Origin: Anaerolineales bacterium
GTDB taxonomy: Bacteria; Chloroflexota; Anaerolineae; Anaerolineales; Villigracilaceae
Direction of reading: 5' to 3'
NCBI GenBank assembly: GCA_014860805.1
Contig: JACZJB010000267.1
Coordinates: forward strand, 34,062-98,061
Length of the DNA: 64,000 nucleotides
Positions 1-7,834 of this stretch are shown here, one piece after another. The notes beneath the pieces are model-generated. The model made no database searches. It saw nothing but the letters and a program-made list of their open reading frames with translations, and was not told the DNA's origin. Position 1 is the first letter of the stretch. The number at the start of each line of letters is the position of its first letter. A program made the position numbers and the translations under genes.

Positions 1-14
1 ATAACAAATCCAGC

Positions 15-431
15 TTATCCCTTCTTTTCCTCGTCTTCCAATTCCACCAGTAACAGGTCCAACGCCCCCACCGAGATCTGCAATTCGCGCAGCGAGATCA
101 ACATCGAAACCATCATCAGGATCAACGCGATGGCGAAGCTCCACTGTCCGCCGATCACCCAGCCTGCAAAGAGGGCGAACATGCTGACCACGCAAAAGAG
201 CAGGCTCAACACTCCAAAAATTTGCATGTTGCGGATCAAGTACACGCGATAACGCAGGTTCGCGATCTGTCCAAGCAGGTTATCGTTCTGCTCATTCTTG
301 TATCGGTCATGCAGCCCGCGGATGATGGTCGCGAGGGTCAAAAAACGATTGGTGTACGCCAGCATCAACAAGGATATGGCCGGGAACAACAAAGCCGGGG
401 TCGAAAGGGTAAAGTCCATTTGAAAATCCAT
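15..431 (-). CDS. DUF2721 family membrane protein
   Basis: A 138-residue protein with three hydrophobic segments: one near residues 8-24, then two close together at about 72-92 and 97-113. A charged stretch (YKNEQNDNLLGQIANLRYRV) lies between the first and second. This layout and the short acidic tail match the DUF2721 family of small inner-membrane proteins, whose function is unknown. It lies 35 nt downstream of another minus-strand gene and is probably cotranscribed with it. The family call comes from recognised pattern, not from a search. Confidence 0.75.
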   Translation of the reverse strand: MDFQMDFTLSTPALLFPAISLLMLAYTNRFLTLATIIRGLHDRYKNEQNDNLLGQIANLRYRVYLIRNMQIFGVLSLLFCVVSMFALFAGWVIGGQWSFAIALILMMVSMLISLRELQISVGALDLLLVELEDEEKKG

Positions 432-466
432 TCATCATTGCGGGAAACATATCTCGCAATGATATA

Positions 467-982
467 TCACGCCATTCCAAAACTGACATGGTTCGGGTTC
501 ACCAGCAGCATCGGCACTTGCGTATTGAACTGCGGCAGATACGGGTTGGTGATCTCCGCGTCATATATCGAAAGCCATGAAGAACGGGAAACATCCAAAA
601 ACGTCGCCAGCTCCGTCTGCGTTGAGATCCGCAGTTTTGCTTTGAGCATGAACGATCCCAACAGCATGTTGACAGGCTGCATTCTGCGGTTCGTTTCGCT
701 GGCGTCATAATCCAGCGGGTCCTGTGAAGGCGGCGCAAGATGAAAACCGATCACCTCTGCGGTTGGGATGAATAGCTCCGAATACGTCAACGACTTGGGC
801 GGCGTCCCGCCAAACAAAATCACATTCGGGCTTTGCAAATGAATATAATTCGGAACACCCTGCGTGCGCAGCCAGATGCTCACACGCAAATTTTCCTTGA
901 TCACGATCTCCCCGCGTACCAGCATGTTGTGGGTGTACAACATCACCAGAGCAGCTTTTTCATCAGGCGCCAACAGCTTCAT
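467..982 (-). CDS. Conserved hypothetical protein
   Basis: A 171-residue soluble protein that I do not recognise. It has no signal peptide and no membrane segment. The N-terminal half (about residues 1-95) is rich in beta-type sequence. A short helical stretch at about 120-140 (TELATFLDVSRSSWLSIYDA) looks like a degenerate helix-turn-helix, but it is too short to claim DNA binding. A Shine-Dalgarno AAGGAG stands just upstream of the ATG, and a TATAAT-like -10 lies on the minus strand at 1006-1011, so this gene likely starts the transcript that also carries the DUF2721 gene. Confidence 0.7.
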   Translation of the reverse strand: MKLLAPDEKAALVMLYTHNMLVRGEIVIKENLRVSIWLRTQGVPNYIHLQSPNVILFGGTPPKSLTYSELFIPTAEVIGFHLAPPSQDPLDYDASETNRRMQPVNMLLGSFMLKAKLRISTQTELATFLDVSRSSWLSIYDAEITNPYLPQFNTQVPMLLVNPNHVSFGMA

Positions 983-1061
983 TGTTACTCCTTCTAGTTG
1001 AACGGATTATACAATACCCTTCCATGCGTTTGACGGAACGTTTATACTCACTTCATTAAAT

Positions 1062-2798
1062 ATGACATCCATCACACCGAATTCCAAACGCTGGGTCATC
1101 CCGCCTCTCATCACGCCCGAAGCTGATTCTGAGCTGTCGAAATTTCCCCCCATTCTGCGGCAGATCCTCTTCAACCGCGGCTATGCCACAGACGCGGAAG
1201 CGCGCGCCTACCTCAACGCAAAACCCAATCTCAACTACGATCCCTTTCAAATGAAGGGCATGCGAGAAGCTGTGGACCGCATCCAATCCGCCGTCAAAAA
1301 TAACGAACCCATCGCCATCTATGGCGATTATGACGTGGACGGAGTCACCGCCACGGCTTTGCTTGTGGAAGCCTTGAAATCTTTAAATGCAAACGTGCGC
1401 GGCTACATCCCCAACCGCTTTGAAGAAGGCTATGGACTCAACAATAACGCGCTGGATGAACTGCAGGCAGACGGAGTCAAACTCGTCATCACGGTGGATT
1501 GCGGCATCCGCTCGCCAAATGAAGCGCTTCATGCGCAGGCCATCGGGCTGGATCTCATTATCAGCGACCATCACCACCCTGACGGTGAAAACCTGCCCCC
1601 CGCCCTCGCGGTCATCAATCCCAAACAACATGGCGATGTCTATCCCGATAAAGACCTTGCCGGCGTGGGACTTGCCTACAAAATCGCGGAAGCCCTGGCT
1701 AGCAATCAGCCCTTCGATACTCAGGACAAGCCCTCAGCCTTCAGCCTTGATTCCTTGCTTGACCTCGTTGCTCTCGGCACCGTTGCAGACCTTGCTCCGC
1801 TTGTCGGGGAAAATCGTGTGCTTGTGCGCAGAGGTCTACGTCAGATGCGCGAGACCCGGCGCCAGGGATTATTTTCTCTCGCGTCAGTTTCCGAACTTGC
1901 GCTGGCAAAGGTCAATGCAATGCATATTGGCTTTATGCTTGGTCCACGCCTGAATGCGGCTGGCAGATTAAAAGAAGCGCTCGCTGCTTTTGAGCTGCTG
2001 ACCACCACGGATGTCTTTGTGGCAGGTCAACTGGCACAACAACTGGATATGCAAAACCGCGAACGGCAGCGCATCACCCGCGATATGCAGAAAAAAGCTG
2101 AGGAGATCGCCATGAGCGATGATCCTGAAGCCTATCTGCTTTTTGCCGCGCACGAAGAGTTCAACTCAGGTGTGGTGGGTCTGGCTGCCTCCCGCCTCAC
2201 GGATGCCTATTACCGCCCTGCCATTGTCGCCGCGAAAGGCCAGGAAGAGACTCGCGGCTCCTGCCGCTCCATCCCCGAATTCCACATCACCGATGCGCTC
2301 GACCAATGTGCGGATCTACTCGTCCGGCACGGCGGACACGCGGCGGCGGCGGGGTTTACCGTCAGGAACGAAAACCTGTCCACGCTGGTGGAGCGGTTAA
2401 AAGCCATAGCGAAGGAAAAACTCTCTCACGAAGATCTCAGGCCCACGGTCACGGCAGATGCGGAAGTTTCCCTCACGGATATCCGCCCGGACTTGTATGA
2501 AAAATGTCTGCGGTATCTTGAACCGACAGGCTATGGAAACCGCGAAGCGTCTTTTGCGGCGCGCGGAGTCAAAGTCAAAAGTTCGCGCACGGTCGGCGCG
2601 GATGCAAAACATTTAAAGCTGTCACTCGAAGACGATAGAAAATTCACGCATGATGCCATCGGCTTTAAACTCGGTCACTGGCATAACAACCTGTCTCCGC
2701 GCGTGGATATTTTGTTCACATACGAGCCAAATGAATACAACGGGCGCGTGACCTATCAGTTGAATATAAAAGATATACAAGCCCCAACGACAAAATAA
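1062..2798 (+). CDS. recJ: Single-stranded-DNA-specific exonuclease RecJ
   Basis: A 578-residue protein, the usual length for RecJ, a 5'-to-3' single-strand exonuclease of recombination and mismatch repair. The DHH-family motifs are intact: GDYDVDG at about residues 88-94, VDCGIRS at about 145 and SDHHHP at about 169. The DHHA1 part carries the glycine-rich GGHAAAAGF near residue 427, followed by an OB-type C-terminal domain. The ATG is preceded by a possible -10 (TATACT at 1043-1048) and no clear Shine-Dalgarno site, so the 5' leader may be very short. The gene stands alone, divergent from the hypothetical gene upstream, and ends at a strong hairpin. Confidence 0.95.
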   Translation: MTSITPNSKRWVIPPLITPEADSELSKFPPILRQILFNRGYATDAEARAYLNAKPNLNYDPFQMKGMREAVDRIQSAVKNNEPIAIYGDYDVDGVTATALLVEALKSLNANVRGYIPNRFEEGYGLNNNALDELQADGVKLVITVDCGIRSPNEALHAQAIGLDLIISDHHHPDGENLPPALAVINPKQHGDVYPDKDLAGVGLAYKIAEALASNQPFDTQDKPSAFSLDSLLDLVALGTVADLAPLVGENRVLVRRGLRQMRETRRQGLFSLASVSELALAKVNAMHIGFMLGPRLNAAGRLKEALAAFELLTTTDVFVAGQLAQQLDMQNRERQRITRDMQKKAEEIAMSDDPEAYLLFAAHEEFNSGVVGLAASRLTDAYYRPAIVAAKGQEETRGSCRSIPEFHITDALDQCADLLVRHGGHAAAAGFTVRNENLSTLVERLKAIAKEKLSHEDLRPTVTADAEVSLTDIRPDLYEKCLRYLEPTGYGNREASFAARGVKVKSSRTVGADAKHLKLSLEDDRKFTHDAIGFKLGHWHNNLSPRVDILFTYEPNEYNGRVTYQLNIKDIQAPTTK

Positions 2799-2826
2799 AA
2801 AGAGCGTCGTTTCCGACGCTCTTTTT
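2797..2826. terminator. Bidirectional rho-independent terminator
   Basis: A 13-bp stem containing GAGCGTCG and CGACGCTC around a TTTC loop, with A's on the left and T's on the right. It lies between the convergent recJ and rhodanese genes and can serve both strands. Confidence 0.9.
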
Positions 2827-2830
2827 ATTT

Positions 2831-3175
2831 CTATCCTTTTTGTATCGGCAGCTTTGCCTGCCGCCATGCAAGCATTCCACCCTTTACATTGAATACGGTA
2901 AAGCCTTCCTTTGCCAGTATCTTCGAAGCAGAACTGCTGCGGCTTCCGCTGTCACAAATACAAACGACTTCGCGGCTCTTCGACAATTCGCTCAGGTGGC
3001 GGTACAACTCGTTCAACGGAATCAACTTTGCCCCGGCAATATGTCCCTGACGAAACTCGTCAGGCTGGCGCACATCCAGGACAAGGGGGTGTTTGCCAAA
3101 TTTCAATTTCTCGCTCAACTCAAGCGCAGTGAGATTTGGCACAGACGGCCCAAACAACTTTGACAGGAAACTCAT
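2831..3175 (-). CDS. Rhodanese-like domain protein
   Basis: A 114-residue single rhodanese domain. The active-site loop is C74-DSGSRS with Cys74 as the likely persulfide carrier, and a second cysteine lies two residues earlier (C72). The DVRQPDEFRQGHIAGA segment at about 34-49 is the conserved CH2A-type motif of the family. It is probably a sulfur carrier or sulfurtransferase of the cytoplasm. It lies 21 nt after the SDR gene and is the last gene of a minus-strand run. Confidence 0.85.
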   Translation of the reverse strand: MSFLSKLFGPSVPNLTALELSEKLKFGKHPLVLDVRQPDEFRQGHIAGAKLIPLNELYRHLSELSKSREVVCICDSGSRSSSASKILAKEGFTVFNVKGGMLAWRQAKLPIQKG

Positions 3176-3196
3176 TTCGATCTGCCCTCCAAAAAT

Positions 3197-4021
3197 TTAT
3201 TTTTCTTTTAATTCATCTTCCCGCTCAGGGATTGTAAAGCGGTTAATGGTAGTGTAATCCACAAAGCCCGGGACGAATCTGTTCATGAACATGGTCACGC
3301 TCCACAACCAGGGGATGATCCACATGCGGCGTGGACGGCGCACCAGTTTTACCACAGCTTGGGCAACCTGCTCTGCCGTCAGCAGCATGAATTTTGGCGT
3401 GGCGGCGTTGGTCTTGCGCTTGATGCCCGCATGCTGGTTAAATTCTGTGATCACACCGCCGGGATAAATAAGTGAAACATCAATGCCCCAGGGTTTCACT
3501 TCACGGCGCAAGGCTTCGGAGAATCCGTGTACGGCATGTTTGGACGCTGCGTAGATCGTATAAGTGGGCGTGGCGACCAGCCCCGCCATCGAACACATAT
3601 TGATAATGCTGCCTGCCCGCTGTTTCATCATCACCGGCAATACCTGCCGCGTGGTCTGGATGACTCCCATCACGTTCACATCCATTTGCGCTTGAATATC
3701 GTTGACGGGGTCGAGCTTTTCCAGCCAGTCCAACCGTCCAAAGCCCGCATTGTTGATCAGAACATCAATGCGCTTGAATCTTTCAAGCGTTTGTGAAACC
3801 AGCATTTGAATATCTTCAAGTTTGGAAAGGTCGGCTTGTATCACCAACGTTTCCGCGCCTGTGTTCATGGAATGAATCTCTTGCGCGAGGGTTTGTAGTC
3901 TATCTACACGGCGGGCGGCGAGGACCACGTTTGCACCTTCGCGTCCAAACTCGCGGGCAGTCGCTTCCCCAATCCCAGACGATGCCCCGGTAACAATGAC
4001 CACCTTTCCTTTAATGTCCAT
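3197..4021 (-). CDS. Short-chain dehydrogenase/reductase
   Basis: A 274-residue classical SDR. The cofactor motif TGASSGIG is at residues 11-18, NNAG at 90-93, and the catalytic Ser144, Tyr157 and Lys161 (YAASK) are in place. An Arg-Arg pair after the second beta strand (residues 37-38) suggests NADP(H). The C-terminal tail is hydrophobic and basic (MWIIPWLWSV), which suggests membrane association, as in SDRs that act on lipids. The substrate cannot be named from sequence. Confidence 0.85.
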   Translation of the reverse strand: MDIKGKVVIVTGASSGIGEATAREFGREGANVVLAARRVDRLQTLAQEIHSMNTGAETLVIQADLSKLEDIQMLVSQTLERFKRIDVLINNAGFGRLDWLEKLDPVNDIQAQMDVNVMGVIQTTRQVLPVMMKQRAGSIINMCSMAGLVATPTYTIYAASKHAVHGFSEALRREVKPWGIDVSLIYPGGVITEFNQHAGIKRKTNAATPKFMLLTAEQVAQAVVKLVRRPRRMWIIPWLWSVTMFMNRFVPGFVDYTTINRFTIPEREDELKEK

Positions 4022-4039
4022 TGGATTCTCCTTTCAACA

Positions 4040-5059
4040 TTACGGTCCCCAGCGAGGTTGGAAATCACAATAATCATTATTTGTTAATCGGCGCGGAGCC
4101 TGCCCTGAGCCTGTCGAAGGGTCGCTGCCGTCAATCCGCATGATATAAATTTCACAGCCATGGTCATCGCCATAATTGTCAAAATAAGAAGTGAACGCCA
4201 CCCATTGCCCATCTGGCGAGAAGGACGGTCCCTGCGAATTACCGCCTGTCGGGGAGATCATCTTCGCATTTGAACCGTCCGCGTTCATGATGTAGACGTC
4301 CCGATTCCAAGGTTGACCTGAATACGTGACGATAAACTGTCCATCAGGCGACCAATCGCTTCTTCCCCGTATCGCGGGCAGGCTACTGATCTTTTGCAAA
4401 TCACTGCCATCCAAGCGGATTCGGAATAATTGAATTGCGCCTTCCATATCAGACGCGAATAAAATCATACTTCCATCGGGCGACCAGGTCGGGTCCCAGC
4501 CTGAGGCATTTGGGATTTGACGCGGGTTGCTTCCATCACGATCCATCAACCACAATTCATTTGAATTTGCCGTGGACAGTTTGAAAACGATTGTCGAACC
4601 ATCGGGAGAAATCTCCGGTCCGTTCAGATTCCCGAGCCTGTCAGTCAACTGCGTAATGACGCCTGAAGCAATATCCACTTCGTAGATTTCGTAAATGTTC
4701 GGCTCGCGGAAGGCAGCGTAGACCACACTCTTGCCATCGGGAGCAACAGATGGATAGTAATGCTGTTTTGTATTATCGACCGTCAATCGGCGGAAGCCCG
4801 TCCCGTCTGCATTGATGATACAGATTTGATTACTGGCAGTGACTTTAAACACCTGGCAGGTAAACGCGATCTGACCAAACGGTTCGCCATCCGGGGAAAC
4901 TGGTACTACAACCTGGGCAGTTGAATCCGCTGACAGCGGGGTGGCGGCAGATAGTGTGGCAAACAAATCCGGGGTCGGGGAGGAAGCGGCGGACGGGAGA
5001 TTGCAAGCAAGGATGAAAATTAATCCCACTAGAAAAATCAATACTTTCCTTTTATTCAT
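4040..5059 (-). CDS. TolB/PD40 beta-propeller lipoprotein
   Basis: About 339 residues from the chosen ATG. The N-terminus is a lipoprotein signal (basic MNKRK, hydrophobic stretch, ILAC lipobox). Starting 33 nt further upstream would put extra charged residues before the signal, so I prefer 5059. After a Ser/Thr/Pro linker come about six PD40 repeats marked by SPDG (such as VSPDGEPFGQIAF, SPDGSTIVFK, SPDGQWVAFTSY). This is an exported surface protein of the TolB-like propeller type with no known specific role. The coding sequence includes a recurrent-type repeat encoding STGSGQA near its end (see findings). Confidence 0.85.
   Translation of the reverse strand: MNKRKVLIFLVGLIFILACNLPSAASSPTPDLFATLSAATPLSADSTAQVVVPVSPDGEPFGQIAFTCQVFKVTASNQICIINADGTGFRRLTVDNTKQHYYPSVAPDGKSVVYAAFREPNIYEIYEVDIASGVITQLTDRLGNLNGPEISPDGSTIVFKLSTANSNELWLMDRDGSNPRQIPNASGWDPTWSPDGSMILFASDMEGAIQLFRIRLDGSDLQKISSLPAIRGRSDWSPDGQFIVTYSGQPWNRDVYIMNADGSNAKMISPTGGNSQGPSFSPDGQWVAFTSYFDNYGDDHGCEIYIMRIDGSDPSTGSGQAPRRLTNNDYCDFQPRWGP
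4099..4121. repeat. Short interspersed repeat (CCTTCGACAGGCTCAGG type) inside a CDS
   Basis: The sequence CCCTTCGACAGGCTCAGGG (minus strand) is read in frame as PSTGSGQ in the PD40 lipoprotein. I know this motif as a widespread short repeat of environmental bacterial genomes. It occurs once in this window. The protein context on both sides (IDGSDP and APRRLTNND) reads as an ordinary PD40 blade interrupted by a small insert. Confidence 0.55.
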
Positions 5060-5101
5060 TCTGTAAAGATACAAGCTGTCACTCCTCGCCAATTATAAAA
5101 A

Positions 5102-5564
5102 GTCTCAGGCTGGTCTATAAGCCGCATTCTGTCCGGCGGATTGCTCCGCTTGTGCAGTCATCTCTCTGGGCGATGTGTCACCACATCGCTCGATGCAGCC
5201 TACCCGGGACTGGCCTTTCCCACAAGAGGGAAAGGCACTTGCGAAGACGAGCCGTCTCCCATCGTCCACAGACGATTTCGTCCCTGCTTGGCCTTGCTCC
5301 CGGCGGGGGTTACCTGGCCACACGCATTACTGCGCGCGCCGGTGGTCTCTTACACCACCTTTTCACCATCACTTTCACCCCAAAGGGTGGAAAGCTGTTT
5401 GTTTCTGTGGCCCTTATCCGGCAGGTTCACGCCTTTCAGCGTGTTCCCGTCACAAGTGACGGGACTTCCCCGCCCCGGGTGCTATCCGACGCCGTGCTCT
5501 ATGGAGTGCGGACTTTCCTCGATCCCGACAACGCAGGACCGCAACTGCCCGACCAGCCTGAGAC
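5102..5564 (-). ncRNA. rnpB: RNase P RNA (bacterial type A)
   Basis: About 463 nt. The two ends form the 14-bp P1 helix (GTCTCAGGCTGGTC with GACCAGCCTGAGAC). On the minus strand the 5' region contains the universal GAGGAAAGTCCGCACTCC, the middle holds AGTAATGCG and GGTAACCCC, and the 3' region ends with ATGCGGCTTATAGACC. These are conserved cores CR I-V of type A RNase P RNA, the ribozyme that matures tRNA 5' ends. It is followed on the same strand by the PD40 lipoprotein gene. Open reading frames across this interval are accidental. Confidence 0.96.
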
Positions 5565-5570
5565 AAATGT

Positions 5571-5599
5571 ATGATACACGTAAGGGGAAAGGCGGTCAA
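5571..5599 (-). promoter_or_regulatory. rnpB promoter
   Basis: On the minus strand TTGACC (5594-5599) and TATCAT (5571-5576) are separated by exactly 17 nt. The start predicted from them falls at the first bases of the P1 helix of rnpB. Fit to the housekeeping sigma consensus is good. Confidence 0.8.
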
Positions 5600-5739
5600 C
5601 AGCCAAAGCAAAACACTGGCGCTGTTCAACCAAAACTGATATTTTTGTCAATTTAATGGAAGGAGCCATAGGTGGACATTTCGAGAAAAGACATTAAAAT
5701 AGAGGGGCATTTATTATCAAGCAACAAAGAGGAATCATT

Positions 5740-6885
5740 TTGAGCAATATGCCCGGCAAATTTGTGATCGGTCTAACAGGCAACATCGCCACTGGAAAGA
5801 GTGTAGTGCGCCGCATGTTGGAACACCTGGGTGCATACACCATTGACGCGGATGCGCTTTCTCACCGCACGTATGCCAAGGGTGCGCCCGGCTACCAGCA
5901 GGTGATCGATAAGTTCGGTAAATGGCTGGTCAACAAAGACGGCGAAATTGACCGAAAGAAACTCGGCAACCTGGTTTTCTCAGACCCAGAAGCGATGAAA
6001 CAACTGGAAGCGATTGTCCATCCGCTGGTGCGCCAGGCGGCGGAGATCCTTTCGAAACGGGCAACCCAGCCAGTGGTCGTGATTGAGGCGATCAAGCTTT
6101 TGGAAGGTGAACTGCGAAAGATGTGCGATTCCATCTGGGTGACGAATGCTCCGGAAGAAGTCCAGGTGGAGCGGTTAATCCGCAAACGCGGTATGAACCG
6201 GGAACAGGCATCAGAACGAATCCACATGCAGTCGGCGCAGAGCGCCAAGGTTGCAGTTGCAAATATCGTCATCACGAACACAGGCTCCTATGATGATTTG
6301 TGGAAACAGGTCAGCGAAGCCTGGAAGGAAATTGTGCCCGGCGCCGCGGAAGCTGCCGTTGAAACTGCCGTTATCAAAAAGACTCCAACGGGCGAATTTT
6401 CCGTCAAACGCGGCAAGCCAAAACACTCTACTTCCATTGCCGAACTGGTCACCCGCCTTAGCAAAGGCAAACGCAAAATGACCGCCAGTGACGTGATGGA
6501 AAGCTTCGGCGATAAAGCCTACATGCTTCTGGAGCAGGATGGTCAGCTCGTTGGGCTGGCAGGCTGGCAGGTGGAAAATCTGGTAACACGCACCACTGAT
6601 ATTTTCCTTGAAGAACATGTGGATGCAAAAAAAGCCCTTGAAATGCTGATCAAGGAAGTGGAGATTGCTTCCAGCGAACTGCAAAGTGAAGCGTCGCTTA
6701 TTTTCGCAATGAGTGAAATCTCCACGCAGGAAGAACTCTGGAAACGGCTCGGGTACGAACGCCGCACACCGGAAACCCTTGGCGTGCAAGCCTGGCAGGA
6801 CGCCGCAATCGAATCCACCCAAGCAGGAAGCAGCGCACTCTTCTTTAAACAACTGCGCCAGGACCGTGTCCTGCGCCCCATTTAG
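5740..6885 (+). CDS. coaE: Dephospho-CoA kinase with GNAT-like C-terminal domain
   Basis: A 381-residue protein. Residues 1-200 are a dephospho-CoA kinase, the last step of coenzyme A synthesis: P-loop GNIATGKS at 14-21, DADALSH at about 37-43, and the HPLVR lid motif near 94. The remaining 180 residues are extra; they begin with a low-complexity linker and continue as a fold resembling GNAT acetyltransferases (QLVGLAGWQVENL, LEMLIKEVE, LWKRLGYERR). The TTG at 5740 is chosen because AAGAGG lies at a proper distance; the next ATG (5749) would be too far from it. Acetyl-CoA-type domain linked to CoA synthesis is an inference. Confidence 0.9.
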   Translation: MSNMPGKFVIGLTGNIATGKSVVRRMLEHLGAYTIDADALSHRTYAKGAPGYQQVIDKFGKWLVNKDGEIDRKKLGNLVFSDPEAMKQLEAIVHPLVRQAAEILSKRATQPVVVIEAIKLLEGELRKMCDSIWVTNAPEEVQVERLIRKRGMNREQASERIHMQSAQSAKVAVANIVITNTGSYDDLWKQVSEAWKEIVPGAAEAAVETAVIKKTPTGEFSVKRGKPKHSTSIAELVTRLSKGKRKMTASDVMESFGDKAYMLLEQDGQLVGLAGWQVENLVTRTTDIFLEEHVDAKKALEMLIKEVEIASSELQSEASLIFAMSEISTQEELWKRLGYERRTPETLGVQAWQDAAIESTQAGSSALFFKQLRQDRVLRPI

Positions 6886-6945
6886 GGTCTAGGGTCGGTA
6901 TCAGGTAATTAGGATTCATCCTTCCCTGATTACCGAGCCTTGACC
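6886..6945. repeat. Imperfect inverted repeat between coaE and cdaA
   Basis: Two arms of about 20 nt (6886-6905 and 6926-6945) pair as GGTC-AGG-TCGGTA with matching CCTGATTACCGA-CCT-GACC, with several mismatches. There is no T-tract, so it is not a standard terminator. It could be an mRNA hairpin or a remnant of a mobile palindromic repeat. Confidence 0.5.
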
Positions 6946-6961
6946 AGCCCAACCCTATAAC

Positions 6962-7834
6962 GTGACTGAACTTCTCAATAACCTCTTCTTTATTTTTCAA
7001 CGAATCAGCTGGCTGAGCGTCTTCGACATCTTGCTCGTCACGCTGATTTTCTTTGGCTTGCTGTATTCCCTGCGCGACACGCAAGCCATGGCACTCCTGC
7101 GCGGGATGATCCTGCTCGTTGTGGCGCTCATCCTGCTCACAAGCCTGGTGGACCTGCCCGCCTTTTCCTGGTTTGCACAAAATTCCCTGCCTGCCCTGCT
7201 GCTTGCCTTGCCTGTGATATTTGCCCCTGAAATTCGGCGGACACTCGAACGCCTCGGCCGAGCTGGGACCGTTTGGCCTGTTACCGTTAAATCGGCAGAC
7301 GTGGCCCTCGAACAGACCATCCATTCCATAGTGACAGCCACAGCGAGATTATCCGCCCGCCAGCATGGAGCATTGATCATCCTGCAGCGATTGGATAACC
7401 TCGACGAATTGGTACAAAGCGGCGTGCAATTGAACGCCCGCGTAACACCCGAGTTGTTATTGCAAATCTTTTATCCAAACACACCCTTGCATGACGGCGG
7501 AGTCATCGTGGTCAATTCTCAGATCGTAGCCGCAGCCTGTGTGCTGCCTCTCTCTGCCAGCGGGATCTTGAACCGTACTCCCGAACGCCAAATGGGCTTG
7601 CGTCACCGCGCCGCACTAGGCACCTCCGAAACCAGCGATGCAATCGCCGTGGTTGTCTCTGAGGAAACGGGAGCAATCTCCATCGCACATGCTGGTAGAA
7701 TGCTACGCCGCCTCGACCCCGAACGGCTGGAGAATATTCTGATCGCGTTCTTCCGTCCAAACGGCAGGGAACATAAACCAAACTTTTTCGAAAAACTTTT
7801 TCCCGGTTTGTTTCGCAGAAAAGAAGATAAATAA
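6962..7834 (+). CDS. cdaA: Diadenylate cyclase CdaA
   Basis: A 290-residue protein that makes cyclic di-AMP from two ATP. Three N-terminal membrane helices (about residues 17-37, 43-60 and 63-85) are followed by the DAC domain. LHDGGVIV replaces the commoner LHDGAVII at the first nucleotide-binding motif; the second motif is RHRAALGTSETSDA. The order membrane-DAC identifies the CdaA class. The start is a GTG with no good ribosome site. It overlaps the next gene, cdaR, by one base, the usual pairing. Confidence 0.92.
   Translation: MTELLNNLFFIFQRISWLSVFDILLVTLIFFGLLYSLRDTQAMALLRGMILLVVALILLTSLVDLPAFSWFAQNSLPALLLALPVIFAPEIRRTLERLGRAGTVWPVTVKSADVALEQTIHSIVTATARLSARQHGALIILQRLDNLDELVQSGVQLNARVTPELLLQIFYPNTPLHDGGVIVVNSQIVAAACVLPLSASGILNRTPERQMGLRHRAALGTSETSDAIAVVVSEETGAISIAHAGRMLRRLDPERLENILIAFFRPNGREHKPNFFEKLFPGLFRRKEDK

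Noticed and set aside
222..710. A 162-codon plus-strand frame
   Set aside because: It runs antisense to the DUF2721 gene and the adjacent hypothetical gene and has no ribosome site or domain.
5141..5656. Several open frames of up to 171 codons on the plus strand
   Set aside because: They lie over the RNase P RNA, whose conserved core and P1 helix are unmistakable.
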